Source: Hymenochaete sp. R1 (taxonomy: Eukaryota; Basidiomycota; Agaricomycetes; Hymenochaetales; Hymenochaetaceae). From it: a stretch of DNA of 64,000 bases. Where the stretch lies: assembly GCA_019400425.1 (NCBI GenBank), contig JAFREE010000001.1, positions 434,001 to 498,000 on the forward strand. Reading direction: 5' to 3'. The position numbers and the translations under genes are program-made. Shown here in pieces: positions 33,581 to 45,494 of this stretch (its first letter is position 1; every line of letters begins with the position of its first letter). A model generated the notes under the pieces. The model ran no database searches. It saw nothing but the letters and a program-made list of their open reading frames with translations, and was not told the DNA's origin.

Positions 33581-35356
33581 CTACATGCGAGATGAGATTC
33601 CAGCATTCTTCATCGCTTGCTTGACTTCGTCAATCTTGACCTCACCGCGATGGAAAATCCCCGCCGCCAACGCCGCCTCGACGTCCGTCTCCTCGAACAC
33701 CCTCGTGAAATGTTCCACGCGCCCCGCCCCGCTGCTCGCCACGACAGGAATCGTCACAGCGCCGCGCACCGCACGCACCAAATCCAAGTCGAACCCTTTC
33801 CCTGTCCCATCCCGGTCGATGCTATTCAACAAAATCTCACCCGCACCGAGAACCTGTGCGCCCTGTGCGAGCTGGACGGCGGAGAGGTCTCGTCTTTCGC
33901 GGCCTCCTGAAACAGTACATTGATACCACCACGCTCTGCCTTCGTCCTCCCCGCCCACCCTCCCGTGCACGAGCTCGTTTTTGAAAGGACCGTCGTATGT
34001 GGACCGGTCGACGTACACGCGCTTGGGGTCGATACTCACTACGACCGCCTGCCGCCCATACGCCTCCGCAATCCTCTCGATCGCACTCGTCCCATCCCCC
34101 TCCAACTTCCCACTCCCGAAACTCGCCCTCATCTTCTCAACAGCGAACACCGCCTCGCTTCCAATGCTCACCTTGTCTGCCCCCGCCCTGAAATACGCCC
34201 CAGCGACCTCCAGCGCACTCCTCCGCGTGCCGTCCGGGTCGACGGTGTCCTTGATCCCGCCGCCGATCGTGAGGGGTACGAAGACGGACTCGGCAGCGGC
34301 GCGGACGACGGCGAGCATGGGCTGGTCGTGGAGGGGTGAATGTCTGAAGGAGGTGATGTTGAGGAGGGCGAGTTCGTCGGCGCCTTGGGAGGCGTAGAGG
34401 GCGGCCAGGGCAACGGGCTTGCCGAGGTTGCGGACGGCACCGCCTGTTGTTGTGGCCGTCGTCGTCGTCGTCGTTTGGGTTGATGTTGAAGGCAGTGATG
34501 ATTTTTCACGGACGTCGTATTGATCTCCTTTAGTGACAACCAAGTCTCCATCGTCGTTCGTCCGCACATCCATGCACGCAATGATCCGTTTCGTGAGCCC
34601 ATCCCGCAATGCTGGGTGAATCCTCCGAACAGGCCTCGGAGGCTCGCTCATCAACTCTTCGTTCGATTTCCTAAGCCACGTATCAAGGATCCTCAACCCC
34701 GCTTCGCCCGACTTTTCAGGATGGAACTGCGTCCCGAAGACGTTACCCTTCCGAACGGAGGCGATGAAGATTTCCTGTCCGTACTGCGCTGTCGTGTGCA
34801 CCCATTGCGCCGCAGCGACGTTCTCGTGGTCGTACGCTGCGCGGAACGAATGCACGAAATAGTAAGGCGTCTCGGGGCTGATACCCTCTTTGTTCTGCTC
34901 GTCCTCGTCTACGAAGGCGACCGAGTTCCAGCCCATGTGCGGGACGGATTTGTCCTCTGAGTCGAAGGACGAGATGGGAGATGGAATGATTCCTAGGCCA
35001 TTCGTTTCTGCGTTTTCTGTAGACTCGGAAAAGAGGATTTGGAGGCCGATGCAAATGCCAAAGTAGGGTCTGCCAGAGGAGATGTAGGCTTTGAGGGGTT
35101 GGAGAAGGCCTTTTGACTCGAGGTGATCTATGGCAGATTTGAAGGCCCCAACTCCAGGGAAGATGAGTTTCTACATGTATGCGCATGAGCTTTGCAGAGA
35201 GAGAGAAAAATAGTAAATAATTCGAATGCGCACGGAAGCCTTTTGAAAGTCTTCTGGCGATTGGATCCATTGAAATTCATGTCCAAGCCGCTTCAGCGAG
35301 TTTGCCAAACTCCTAACGTTGCCTGCACCGTAATCAAGCAAGTAGAGTCCTCCCAT
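33581..35356 (-). CDS. HIS7: Imidazole glycerol phosphate synthase, glutaminase-cyclase fusion
   Basis: Histidine pathway enzyme: the HisH domain releases ammonia from glutamine, and the HisF barrel makes IGP and AICAR. Exons 35356-35234 and 35170-33581 give 570 residues. The HisH part has LLDYGAGNVRSLANSLKRLG, PGVGAF, the nucleophile region YFGICIGLQILF and the catalytic GTQFHPEKSG. HisF begins KRIIACMDVRTNDDGDLVVT and continues with GADELALLNITSFR, VPLTIGGGI, VVVSIDPKRVYV and SIDRDGTGKG. A Thr-rich insertion of about 25 residues lies between YDVREK and VRNLGKPV. The gene is divergent from SER33 and shares a Gcn4-type site. Confidence 0.97.
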
Positions 35357-35428
35357 ATCGAAAGATTAGAAATTAGTGTGAGTAAAGATGGCTATCGGAA
35401 TCCGTTCATGAAGGAATTGCAGCAAAAA

Positions 35429-35436
35429 ATGACTCA
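35429..35436. promoter_or_regulatory. Gcn4/CPC1-type site (ATGACTCA)
   Basis: ATGACTCA matches the general-control element (RTGACTCAY core). It lies 73 bp upstream of the HIS7 ATG and 328 bp upstream of the divergent 3-phosphoglycerate dehydrogenase ATG. Both are amino-acid biosynthesis genes, which supports cross-pathway control. Binding is inferred. Confidence 0.6.
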
Positions 35437-35763
35437 AAGTGACTATATGCGCATATATGCATATAATCAAGTCACGCAAACTTCACATCTTTTCCGTCTT
35501 CCACCTCTGCTTTCGACCGCGCTGCTGGCTCTCTCTCGTATCCCCACGTAGACACTGCTCGGACGCTCGAAAGCGGCCAAGGAACGTTCTTCAAAACTCG
35601 TATAAAGGCGGCGGTGCTCAAGGAATTACCGTACACGTCGCGTTATTTGTCCTCCAAATCGTAGCACACCGGCGCGAACCTCACCGCATCGGTATTTCCA
35701 ACAACCCCAGGACTTCAATACGCACCCCATCCTTGCTTTTGCTTACTCAAAAATAGAGACATC

Positions 35764-37273
35764 ATGACCCAACCAGTTCCTGTTCCGACAAAACCGAGCG
35801 GCGCTGCCGAGAACGTAAATCCGAACGCCGTTCAAATATCAAGGTCGCCCGTGCAGCAGCTAGCGTCCCTCACCATGTCCTCCCCCAACCAGTCTACAGT
35901 CCTCCATGAACGTCTCCGCAAGGACTCCATCGGCGGGCCCGGTGGGATCCGCCAGACGCGCATGCTCAGGCCCATCGACAAGGACGATGTAAAGCTGTTG
36001 TTGCTGGAAAACATCAGTATGGAGGCCGTGAATGCGTTCAAGGCGCAGGGCTTCCAGGTCGACCATTTCACGAAGGCCTGGAGTGAGGCTGAGCTTGTGG
36101 AGAAGATTGGGCAGTACCATGCCATTGGTATCCGTAGCAAGACGAAAATCACCCAGAAAGTGCTGAAGGCTGCTCCTAAGGTACGTTGAAAACATCTTTC
36201 TTGTGTTCTACTTTCGCTGATGGCGGCTGCAGCTTGTCGTAATAGGGTGCTTCTGCATTGGTACCAACCAGGTCAACCTCGAGGCAGCCGCTCATGCTGG
36301 CATTCCGGTCTTCAACTCCCCCTTCTCAAACTCACGCTCAGTTGCCGAGCTCGTCATGTCCGAGCTCATCGCACTCTCGCGTCAGCTCGTCGACCGCGCT
36401 CGCGAGATGAAGGAAGGGCTCTGGAACAAGATGTCGAAGAATTGCTGGGAGGTTCGTGGCAAGACGCTCGGTATCGTTGGCTATGGACATATTGGCTCGC
36501 AGCTCTCTGTGCTGGCTGAAGCGTTTGGCATCCGTGTCCTCTTTTACGATGTCATCAATATCATGCCTCTCGGTTCGGCGCGACAAGTGCCAACGCTCGA
36601 GGCATTACTGAACGAGTCTGACTACGTGACGTTGCATGTACCCGAACTCCCGGAGACGATCAATCTCATCGGTACAACTCAACTGGCGCAGATGAAGAAG
36701 GGATCATATCTCCTTAACAATGCGCGCGGAAAGGTCGTCGACATCCCTGCTCTCATTGCTGCGCTCAAGTCTGGGCATCTGGCCGGCGCCGCTATCGATG
36801 TCTTCCCCATGGAACCCTCTGCTAACGGCCAACCGTTCGACGATAACGTGAATGTCTGGTCGACCGAGCTTCGTTCGTTACCCAACGTCATACTCACACC
36901 TCACATCGGAGGCTCGACAGAAGAAGCCCAACGCATGATCGGCGACGAGGTCTCGCAAGCCCTCACACGCTATCTCAACCTGGGCACGTCCTTCGGTTCC
37001 GTCAACTTCCCCGAAGTCGACCTGCGCGCCATCGACATCAGCCAGCCAAACCAGATTCGTCTCTGTCATGTCCACAATAATCAGCCGGGTGTGCTGCGCG
37101 TCGTCAACGAGATTCTGAGCCCGTACAACGTCGAGAAGCAATATTCGGATAGCAAAGGCGATATCGCGTATTTGATGGCGGATATTTCGGATGTGAGCAA
37201 GGCGGATGTGGAAAGACTGCAGGACACGATCTCGCACACGAGCATGAACATCTTGACGAGGGTGCTTGCGTAG
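35764..37273 (+). CDS. D-3-phosphoglycerate dehydrogenase
   Basis: First step of serine synthesis: 3-phosphoglycerate to 3-phosphohydroxypyruvate with NAD. Exons 35764-36180 and 36233-37273 give 485 residues. An N-terminal extension of about 70 residues precedes KLLLLENISMEAVNAFKAQG. The NAD-binding motif is LGIVGYGHIGSQLSVLAEAF. Catalytic-domain motifs include GCFCIGTNQVNLEAAAHAGI, FNSPFSNSRSVAELVM, LLNNARGKVVDIPAL and LTPHIGGSTEEAQ. The C-terminal ACT domain (RLCHVHNNQPGVLRVVNEIL) is expected to bind serine for feedback inhibition. Length and layout match yeast Ser3/Ser33. Confidence 0.96.
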
Positions 37274-37682
37274 GAGACATGACGCGGTTAGCATTATGAT
37301 CATGAACTCGGTTCCTCCCGACGACGCTTGGAACGAGCAAAAGTAGAAGTTATTAGTAATTGTGCCATTACCATTCAACATGGATATTTTCCTTGTGTAA
37401 AACTACAAATTGTGAAATAAGAACCGTATCCCTGAAGATTTGAAACAGTGAATATATGCACTGTCTCTAAGTTAAGGAATTGAAGGTTTTCGATGGTGTC
37501 GATCGAGAACGAAGGAAATCTGAGATTCAAGACAAGCGCGACAACGCTCGACCGCCTCCGCCCATTATCCCAGTCGCGAATTCGAAACAGAAAAACATGG
37601 CACAGCACACAGCAGAAGTCACTGAAGTTGCCGGTCCACTAGTACTTTCGCCCCTTCTTTCTCCGCAACCACCACGAACACT
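37274..37682. promoter_or_regulatory. Intergenic region upstream of the SDR gene
   Basis: This 409 bp holds the 3' UTR of the dehydrogenase gene and the promoter of the next gene on the same strand. An ATG at 37597 opens a different frame and is probably not used. No clear site was recognised. Confidence 0.35.
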
Positions 37683-38955
37683 ATGTCGAGCTTGGAAGTC
37701 GGTAACCTGTTCAATGTTAAAGGCAAGGTTGTCCTCGTCACTGGGGGTAGTCGGGGCATCGGCAAGATGGTCCGTTCAACTCTATCCTCTTTTTGTAGAC
37801 CTGCTATGATGCTCACTGGACATCCTAGATTGCGGCTGGGTTTGTGAGAAACGGATCAAAGGTCTGTCGTATCCTCGTGAAATAGCTTTAGAATCCCTCC
37901 TTTTGCTAACTGCAGAGTTCCCTAACATAGGTCTACATTTCCTCGCGTTCCGCCAAAGACTGCGATGAGACCGCAAAGGAGCTTACAGCTCTCGGTCCGG
38001 GAACCTGTACCCCTATCCCCGCTGATATGCAGAAGAGGGAAGAAGTCTCGCGGCTCGTGAAAGAATTGAGCAAACGGGAGACCAAGCTGGACGTATTGGT
38101 GAATAATGCGGGTGCAACTTGGGGAAGTGCAATCGACGAATATCCGGTGAGCGAACCTTGAAAACGATGACATGATTGAGCCTTTCCTTTTCCTGATTTT
38201 CGTATGTCTTTGTAAGGATGAGGCGTTTACCAAGGTGTTAACATTAAACCTGCAAAGAGTGTTCACGCTCACGCAAGAATGTCTTCCCCTTTTGCGAGCT
38301 GCAGCGCAGGCTCACGGCAAAGAGGGTGAAAAATGGAAGAATCCGGCTCGTGTCATCAATGTAAGTGAAGTGAAGTGTCTGTTCTCAGAAAGACGAATGT
38401 CTGAGCCTCCCTTCCTTATAGATTGGGAGTATCGAAGGAATCGAGGCGCCAAAGCACGAAACCTACGCCTATTCTGCATCGAAGGTAATTTGTTGCTCAC
38501 TTTTCTGCACGTCCAGAACCCAAATCAATCCTTTCTTCTCAGGCTGGCCTGCATCATCTAAGCAAGACCCTTGCAGGCCGTCTTGGCTGGGAAGGTATCA
38601 CCAGTAATACAATTGCATGCGGTACGTAGCCAGAGCAAATGTATCTTCTAAAATATTCACGTGTGATACTTTATCTACAGGTCCGTTTGAAAGCAAGAGT
38701 AAGTGATCCGTTAACTTTAATTAGAAGGCAAAAGGCAATCTAAAGTTTCTCTTCGTCATCGTAGTGATGGCTCACACTCTCGCGACCGTCGGAAACGAAC
38801 TCGTCCAATGCATCCCTCTGACCCGGATTGGGGCTCCCGAGGACATCGCTGGGACGGCGTTATTCCTTGCTGGGAATGCTGGAGCGTACGTGAACGGTGC
38901 AACGATTACGTTGGACGGCGGTGCGATTGTGTCGACGATCAAAAGCAAAATCTAA
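37683..38955 (+). CDS. Short-chain dehydrogenase/reductase, 3-oxoacyl reductase-like
   Basis: Classical SDR. The start MSSLEVGNLFNVKGK leads to the cofactor motif VVLVTGGSRGIGKM (TGxxxGIG). NNAGATWGSAIDEYP is the NNAG structural motif. The active-site Ser and YxxxK are in INIGSIEGIEAPKHETYAYS followed by ASKAGLHHLSKTLAGRLG. The end is PEDIAGTALFLAGNAGAYVN then GATITLDGG. Seven or more short introns interrupt it, including very short exons around the substrate loop (GPFESK then MMAHTL). Arg in VRNGSKVYISSRSAKD suggests NADPH. The pattern resembles RhlG/FabG-type reductases; the substrate is unknown. Confidence 0.92.
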
Positions 38956-39157
38956 TTGCACCTCTGGCTCGGCATATGAATATCACTTGGGTGGAGGAGA
39001 CCTTAGATGCGAGGGCAAGACCAACCATTTCTTAATTCAAAGCATACGTTCAACTTATTGTACATTCCGATCCTTTCCATTCGATACATGGATATCTTCT
39101 CCTTTTCTGTAGTCTCGTATGCTGTTGAAGCATATGCATTCGATTTCTTTTTTACGC

Positions 39158-40196
39158 TCACGCGCCAGCTTCCTGCACCTTCTTAACCTCCAAGACTTTC
39201 CCATCCTCGGCGTCTTTCGAGGGTGAGCTGATTTCACCCGCCACCACGACATTGCTCCCAGAGTTACTGTGCTTGAACACCTTGATCGGCTCTGCCTCCG
39301 TCTCTTCGGATGTCACTCCACCTGCTTCACCTACCGCATCGTGTGCTTTGCGCGTGAGGATTTGGATCGGCTCCGTCTCTGCTGCTTCTGACTTCTTCGA
39401 AGGGCCCGCGCCACTCAAACCTTTGATCAAGTCTCCCGCGTCAGGCCCCTCTAACCCCAATTCTTTCACAAGCCCCGCAAGCTCATCGTCTGTCACCTGC
39501 AATCCCTCCAAGCTCATATCTTGCAGCAATGCGCCCGCGTCCTTCTCGTTGCTTTTTATTTCTTTAGATTTTGGTGTGGGAGAGGGAGGGGCGAACGATG
39601 CTTTTTGTCGGGTCATCTGCGATGGTGAAGAAGCACCGGGAACACCGATTGGCTTGACTGCAAGTGAGGGGGATGCGGCAGAGTCGCCTGCATCGTCATC
39701 CCAGGTCTCTTTGAGACGGAGAAATATATCCAATTCGTCGTGTTCAACGGCATCTTCGCTTTTAGCTCTAATATGAGTTTACATGCCCGTGTGACAATAG
39801 AGCATAGACACGTACAATTCTGCGTACGCTCCCGGGAACACTCCGCCTACAAGAATTCCAGGAAGCTGTGAGCTAGCTAGGAATAGTTAATGTATTTTTA
39901 TGCACACTAAAAGACGATTGTTAAGATATACGCACCTGGTGGCGCCTTCCTTCTCCACAGGTTCTTAGCCCCTTCATCCGATGCAAGATCATAGCTCGTG
40001 AACGGAATCTTCTTCGTTTGAAGGATCCGCAGCACGAATTCTGTTGGTAAAAGCATTTGCATGTGTGATTCGTATCAGCTCCTATGCACTCCATTTAGTC
40101 GCAATGATGCATGTCGTTTTGCAGACCTTGGCGTTGTCTTAAAGCTGGTTGAGAGGCAATGGTTGTTAGAAAGACTTGGATTGGTGGTGCAGGCAT
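39158..40196 (-). CDS. SH3BGR-like (thioredoxin-fold) protein
   Basis: Small thioredoxin-fold domain of the SH3-binding glutamate-rich family, which lacks a redox CxxC. Exon 1 (from 40196) encodes MPAPPIQVFLTTIASQPALR and, after an intron, EFVLRILQTKKIPFTSYDLA. KNLWRRKAP and QLPGILVGGVFPGAYAEL follow across small exons, with EDAVEHDELDIFLRLKETW closing the domain. The C-terminal 170 residues are disordered, acidic and Ser/Pro-rich. They include two similar segments, ETEPIQILTRK and EAEPIKVFKHS. The role is unknown; the family is thought to act as a non-enzymatic adaptor. Confidence 0.87.
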
Positions 40197-40387
40197 CTCA
40201 GAGATGATAAAGGACAAGGTCGAAGTTGTTGGGTTGAGTGACGGTCTGGACAATGAGGTCAGTGGCGATGGTAAGTTGCTTCCGCGTCGATCTTCAAGCT
40301 CGCAGCTTCAAGGCCTCAAGCTTCAACTTTATATTCTACCTACATACAGTCTCTTTACGGAAGCTGCATTTTATCACTACCTGGAGT
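40197..40387. promoter_or_regulatory. Short divergent promoter, SH3BGR-like / LMW-PTP
   Basis: The two start codons are 191 bp apart. CTTCAAGCT-like short repeats (CTTCAAGCTCGCAGCTTCAA) occur near 40292-40325. No established site was recognised. Confidence 0.4.
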
Positions 40388-41258
40388 ATGACAGTCTCGG
40401 TCCTGATCGTATGCCTCGGTAACATCTGCCGCTCACCCATGGGAGAGGTGAGTGAGTTCAGACCATCCACGCAATCCTGACTGTATGCATACGTGCACGG
40501 TTTTCTTCCCCTCATAGGCCGTTTTAAGGTATGTCCGTTCATCAACGAGTTTCTCGATCGGGCATCGAAACTGATTGGGCTCTTGTTTCTGAAAAGGCAT
40601 GTTGCCCAACAAAGACAGGTGGATCTCTCTGTCGATAGTGCGGGAACGGGCGCTTACCATGTGGGTGAGGATCCAGATGAAAGGTGAGCTTAGCAACTTG
40701 CGGATTGAGTTCACCTGCCTTCATTCATTTGTTAACGTTTACTCCTGAGATAGGACTGTTAGAGTCTGCGTTAAGGTAGAAAAGGTTTATCCATCTTTAA
40801 CGGATAAAATCACACGATGGTGCTATTGCAGAATAACGTGCCCATAAGCCATCAAGCACGCAAAGTTGAAGTAGAAGGTCAAAATCAGTCTAATTGCAAA
40901 GCGATGAGGCTCTGAAGTTACTCTACGAAGATTACAGGAAATTCGATTACATCCTCGCCGCCGATGAGTCCAACCTCTCGAACCTACAAAGAACAGCGCC
41001 GAAAGACGCAAAAGCCACTGTAAAGTTATGGGGAGCATATGCCGATGGGAGAGCCATTGACGACCCTTATTACGGAGGAAAAGTGAGCTAGCACTGGTTG
41101 AATTTTCTGCTGACCAACCGAATCGTTGATTTCCTTTCCAGCAAGGCTTCGAAAACGTTTTCAGGCAGTGCCAGGAATACTCGACGGCCTTTTTGGACCA
41201 CATTACGGGTACGGCAAAGCCGTCGGAAACAGGGCAATCCGATAAGTTGGGTTTGTAA
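40388..41258 (+). CDS. Low-molecular-weight protein tyrosine phosphatase
   Basis: Cytosolic phosphatase, like S. pombe Stp1 and yeast Ltp1. Exon 1 (40388-40447) carries the P-loop VCLGNICRSPMGE with nucleophile Cys and the invariant Arg-Ser. An 11-nt exon (40518-40528) encodes AVLR. Later exons give HVAQQRQVDLSVDSAGTGAY, HVGEDPDERTVRVC, NNVPISHQARKVEVEDYRKF and DYILAADESNLSNLQ. The general-acid Asp and the paired tyrosines are in DPYYGG. The end is FLDHITGTAKPSE and a short tail. All catalytic residues are present. Confidence 0.94.
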
Positions 41259-41569
41259 GTCATAGATATAGGATGCGGCGAGGCGAGGCATGCTCGTGCA
41301 AGCCTTGAGGTCGAGGCGCATCTGTGGAGTGGTCAGGAATCGTTTCTTGGAATGTGCGCTGTGCGCGGCTTGCTGGCTCCACTATATCTTCTATAGACGC
41401 AATATTGAAGTTATGTCGGATTTAATTCTTCCCAAATGAATTCTTGACTGGGGGTCCACGAGTGCCTCAATCGCGCCTTCAGAAGTGCCTGAAAGATGTT
41501 CGCTAAGTAGATGCTCATTAAGATGTCGTTGAGGAGTTCGTGTATACCATTCGGAGGGTCTCACAGGTA

Positions 41570-42937
41570 TCATTCCATTTTCCACTTGGGGTCATCGTCA
41601 TCGGTTACAACAAGTTCTACCGCCCATATGACCAATGTCAAAAATATGTTCACCCATCTCCACCAGACCTGCGACGGCTGGTCGAGCACTAGACAAAAAA
41701 AGCCGTAATGAGCACGCAAATCAAATACAATGCTCAATGCGGTACTCACAAAGGAGAGATGAGTACACTGTCACGAGAATAGCTTGTCGATATGTCAGTA
41801 AAATGTGGGTCAGCTTGCTAGTCTGGACGGAACCATAAGTATGCATTCTAGAAGTTTCATGCAAATGCGTACCGGACGTTCGTTCCATCCTTCGTCTACT
41901 CCGTCATCACTATCCCAGCTATCAGCTCCAATCGTCGGCAGGATCCGAGAAGCCAAATGGAGGACGGTTAATCGATATGCGAGCGCAAATAAAACGGGTT
42001 TGGGAAGAGTGTTTGTCACAAAGTTTACGAGTGCTTGTATGTGGGGAAGTATGTTGGACAAAAGTGGTGCACTGCGGAAGCAAGATGAATAGAGATTCGC
42101 GGATAACGGACGCCCGGTACGTACTAGGCCGATTCAGAAGACGTCTCCGAGTACGATCCAACGTCCAGACCGCAGAGCCATAGATTGTAGGCCAAAAATA
42201 GAGCAAGTGCTGAAGATTCGATGACGTTGGTTCTCCGCAAACTGAAGCCGATGAAGGTCAGGAATATGAACGCTGTGAGGGTGGCTCCCAGAAGCGTTGA
42301 CGAAAGGGGTGAGTTCGCGACTGAGGGGTATGACTATGAAAAGAAAAGAACTGGTGAGATCTCCGTCTTTTGAACGAGATGAATGAAACAAAAACTCCGT
42401 ACCGCTCCTATCCTCCACGCCGAACACACGTACGAAAAGGCTGATGCCACGAGTAATCCAAACTGGTACGACTCCCCTTCACCCGCGAGCTCCCGACCGA
42501 TTCGCCCTAGCTTCTGCGCGACAAGCAGACTGCTGAGGCCCTCCATTACGACAAAGCATGGACTGCTCCAACCCAGAAACCTTCCCCACCACTTCGCTGC
42601 CACGACGAGGCTCGCGGGCACGGGCTGGGAGAATATATTGAAGCACAAAAGGAGTAGGAATGGGTGCATTGGGACCTGCAGGAAAGACAGAATGGGGTTT
42701 CGCCATAATAGGAGCATCGTTCCATGTATGAGTGAATGGAGGAACAGGAGCAAGGAAAGGACTATTACAAGACAGTCAGTGTATTCAAAAGACCAGTGAA
42801 CTAGGATACAACGTACCCAAAAAAGCCTGATTTGAAAGAGTGGCCAACGTTAATGGGAGAAAGAGGAGGATCTGCAACACCGTTGACAGTCTGAGGAGTG
42901 TATTGAGGACCACGCAAGCCATAAAACACACAAACAT
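41570..42937 (-). CDS. ICE2: ICE2-family ER membrane protein
   Basis: Multi-pass ER protein needed in yeast for cortical ER inheritance and phospholipid balance. The N-terminus MFVCFMACVVLNTLLRLSTV runs into LQILLFLPLTLATLSNQAFL and, after an intron, VLSLLLFLHSLIHG. Family motifs are PMHPFLLLLCFNIFSQ, AAKWWGRFLGWSSPCFVVME, GLSSLLVAQKLGRIGRELAG and LTAFIFLTFIGFSLRRTNVI followed by ESSALALFLAYNLWLCG. The C-terminus is QPSQVWWRWVNIFLTLVIWA ending in DDDDPKWKME. At least eight hydrophobic segments are visible. In-frame ATGs at 42937 and 42922 are both possible starts. Confidence 0.88.
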
Positions 42938-43296
42938 TGATTCTCCTTACTTGGCGGTGCTGAAGACTGTACTCCAAATGATACCTGGAGTGGCCATGTG
43001 AGCTCACGTTGGCGGCGCTCTTGCCCTTCAACAGAATTGTCGCGGTTTGGGACTGAAACGCGCAAAAGCAAGAGACGAGAGAGACAAGACGCGATGCTTT
43101 CGGCGTCACCATTGTTGTGTTGTTTCGCGCCCTTTTATGACATAATCAACTTAGAATTGTCCACCACTCGACTCTACTGAGCATTTTGACCGCCATTATT
43201 CATAGACAAGGCACCATGTATAATTATTCCAAGAAAATGAAAGTACAAATTTTGCAAATTATCATAAGGAGAGTAAGAGAGAAAACCCAGATCGAA
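42938..43296. promoter_or_regulatory. Intergenic region between PEX16 3' end and ICE2 start
   Basis: This 359 bp lies between two minus-strand genes and probably contains the ICE2 promoter and leader. A 103-codon frame ending at 42801 begins upstream at 43112 but shows no conserved content. I see no site to name. Confidence 0.35.
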
Positions 43297-44658
43297 TCAG
43301 GTGGCAGTATCTGGGTGGAATCGGTGAGAATAAGTTTTAAAGATCAATGCACCACTTACAATAATAGTAGTCATCAATCAGAGGCACCCAGCTCTTAATA
43401 AGAGCGCCTACGAGCCCGACGACAGAAGACTGAGATGTCTTGTCGGCAATCACTTCGAGTTTTGGTCTGCCAATATTCAGTCAATTGCGTTCCTATAAAC
43501 CGAGCCTACAAACATACCTTGTATACGATTCCCAAATCGATCCTCGCAAAAGGTACCAGAAAAGTTCCCTGTCTCTCCGCGCGTGCTCTCCACGTTCAAG
43601 CGACCCCGATGAATTAGGGACACGTCGCAAATACCGGCTGCACAGTTCCAGAGATAAGGATACGGCAAGAGGGTTCGTAGACTTAGGGTTCTTGCTTAAG
43701 ATTAAAACTGACGACACGACTCAAGATATGAAACACACAGAAGACTTGAAGGACGCACCATAAATGAGCGGGCGAAGTATATAAATTAACTCTGCCATCC
43801 AGTCCGTAGGAGAACGGAGTTCGCGCATGAGGGTCAAGGGATTCTTCACAGAATCCGTTTGGAGGGCCTTCGGAAGGAGATATTCCTCGACAGGGGTATC
43901 GCACAGTAGCGCACCGGGTTTGGAAAGAAGCGTCGCATTTTGGTCGAGCGAGACACGGTTGTTTTTCAAGTGCTCTGGCGTCATCGTTGGTGAGTTTGAC
44001 TGAGATGACGATGCTGGGCTAGAAGTCTGTGATTCCCAATTCGTGACGTCAACATCTCTTTCTGGCAGCGGTGGTGATAGGGAAGGACGACGAGTTATCT
44101 TCAAAATAAGAAGTCGTAGTAGAGCCCTTGACGAGAGGCAGCTTCAGGGGGAGTCGTTGCGGAAGAAGAGCAGAAAGCGACGCACTTGATAATCTCTAAC
44201 AGAACAACACCCCTCCATCTCGTCTTCGAAGACGTCTTCCTCCTAAGACCCATTTCAATGAGGAGTTCAAGGAAACGGATGATCTCTAAAGTTCGAGCTG
44301 CCCATTTGTAGCGCGAGGATTTATCGGACCAGGCGCGAGTATAACGAGAATGTGCAGAGGGCGGTATCAATGGCTTGTACTTGGGATCTGCGCGGGCAAT
44401 GCGAGACAGAAGGGTGTCATGGTAGAGGCTCAAAAGGTTCAGAGATGCAGATACTGAAATGTGTAATCATAAGCATGAAAGAAGCTGACGAGAATAATAC
44501 GGGCACTATTAGTACTTACAGGCCTCTGACGCTAACTCCGCGTCCTTGAAGCGCCCAGGTAAGAGCCACGTCAGAGACCTCAGAGAAGACTCTAAGGTTG
44601 CGATTGTGCTCGAGTTGTTGAGTAGAAAATTCTCATAGCGCACGAGAGGAGACGTCAT
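43297..44658 (-). CDS. PEX16: Peroxisomal membrane protein PEX16
   Basis: Peroxin that recruits membrane proteins and supports peroxisome biogenesis. The N-terminus is MTSPLVRYENFLLNNSSTIA, continuing to SLRSLTWLLPGRFKDAELAS and LNLLSLYHDTLLSRIARADP. The conserved middle is RYTRAWSDKSSRYKWAARTL and EIIRFLELLIEMGLRRK, with RWRGVVLLEIIK. A variable Ser/Pro linker follows, then DWMAELIYILRPLIY. The C-terminus is VGALIKSWVPLIDDYYYY followed by TAT, as in other PEX16 proteins. The last intron (donor GTAAGT near 43361) was set so that this tail is complete. Confidence 0.93.
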
Positions 44659-45494
44659 GAGAGCGAGGGTCGAGGAAGGAAAGCAAGAGACGGGAGACAG
44701 GAGAGTCGCGTTAGCCGTTAGCCGTCACGCCGAACGAACCGAACCTTTGCACGAGATTATTGGCGCCCGTGAGAAAACTTGCAGCTGGTGATGAAGGGGC
44801 TTTTTCCTGTAATAAAAACCTCTTGGAGCTCAAGATTCTCTTTCGGCCTCTTAAAATCCTACATCAATTGTATAATGAACAGTGAAAGTCCCATGACCAC
44901 AGTCCGAAATTTGGCAAAGGGCGAACTCGCATTCATGGATGGGACATGTGAAGGTCAGAGTCGCTGGTGTGAACATGCGTCTGGTGGAATCAGGGGTTCA
45001 AACTGAAAATGAAAGACTGAATATTAATCACAGATATTCAATCCATGGTACTACTATCTCTGACACGCTCGCAGTTCCAGTTCAGTTCAAAGCCAGATTG
45101 CGATCCATGCAGTCTGTGAAGAAAGGTATAATAACGCGTGTCCTTCTCTTCTTTTCATGGTCATGAATACCTGGTTGTCGACTCCGTGGACTGCTGCTGC
45201 GCCGAGCATGTCCTAGGAGCGAGCTGGGGTGGTTCTTAATTCGTCAAGAGACCAGGAGCGGATGAAAGTAGTCTGTTGATATTGAAAAGAGCTGCCGCGT
45301 GGCTTCCTGCAACCTCCCTCTGCCTGTGTGCGATGAGTAATTCCTGATCCCTGCCTCCATCCCATCACCGCTGTACTTGCCTTCCATCCACCACTATCCA
45401 TGTTAAATTCAAGTCGTTGCTGAGGTCCGTTTTCCTCTTTCCGTTCATTCGCCTGCCTTCGAGCCAATTTCGTTTCCACCCATGCTCTTGCTAG
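44659..45494. other. Divergent intergenic region, PEX16 / large hypothetical gene
   Basis: This 836 bp has open frames of 75 codons at most and no conserved content. A GGGGTTCAAAC stretch near 44992 resembles a tRNA T-loop, but no cloverleaf can be built around it. It is treated as promoter and leader sequence for both flanking genes. Confidence 0.4.

Noticed and set aside
44940..45010. tRNA-like GGGGTTCAAAC stretch
   Set aside because: No acceptor stem, D arm or anticodon arm can be formed around it.
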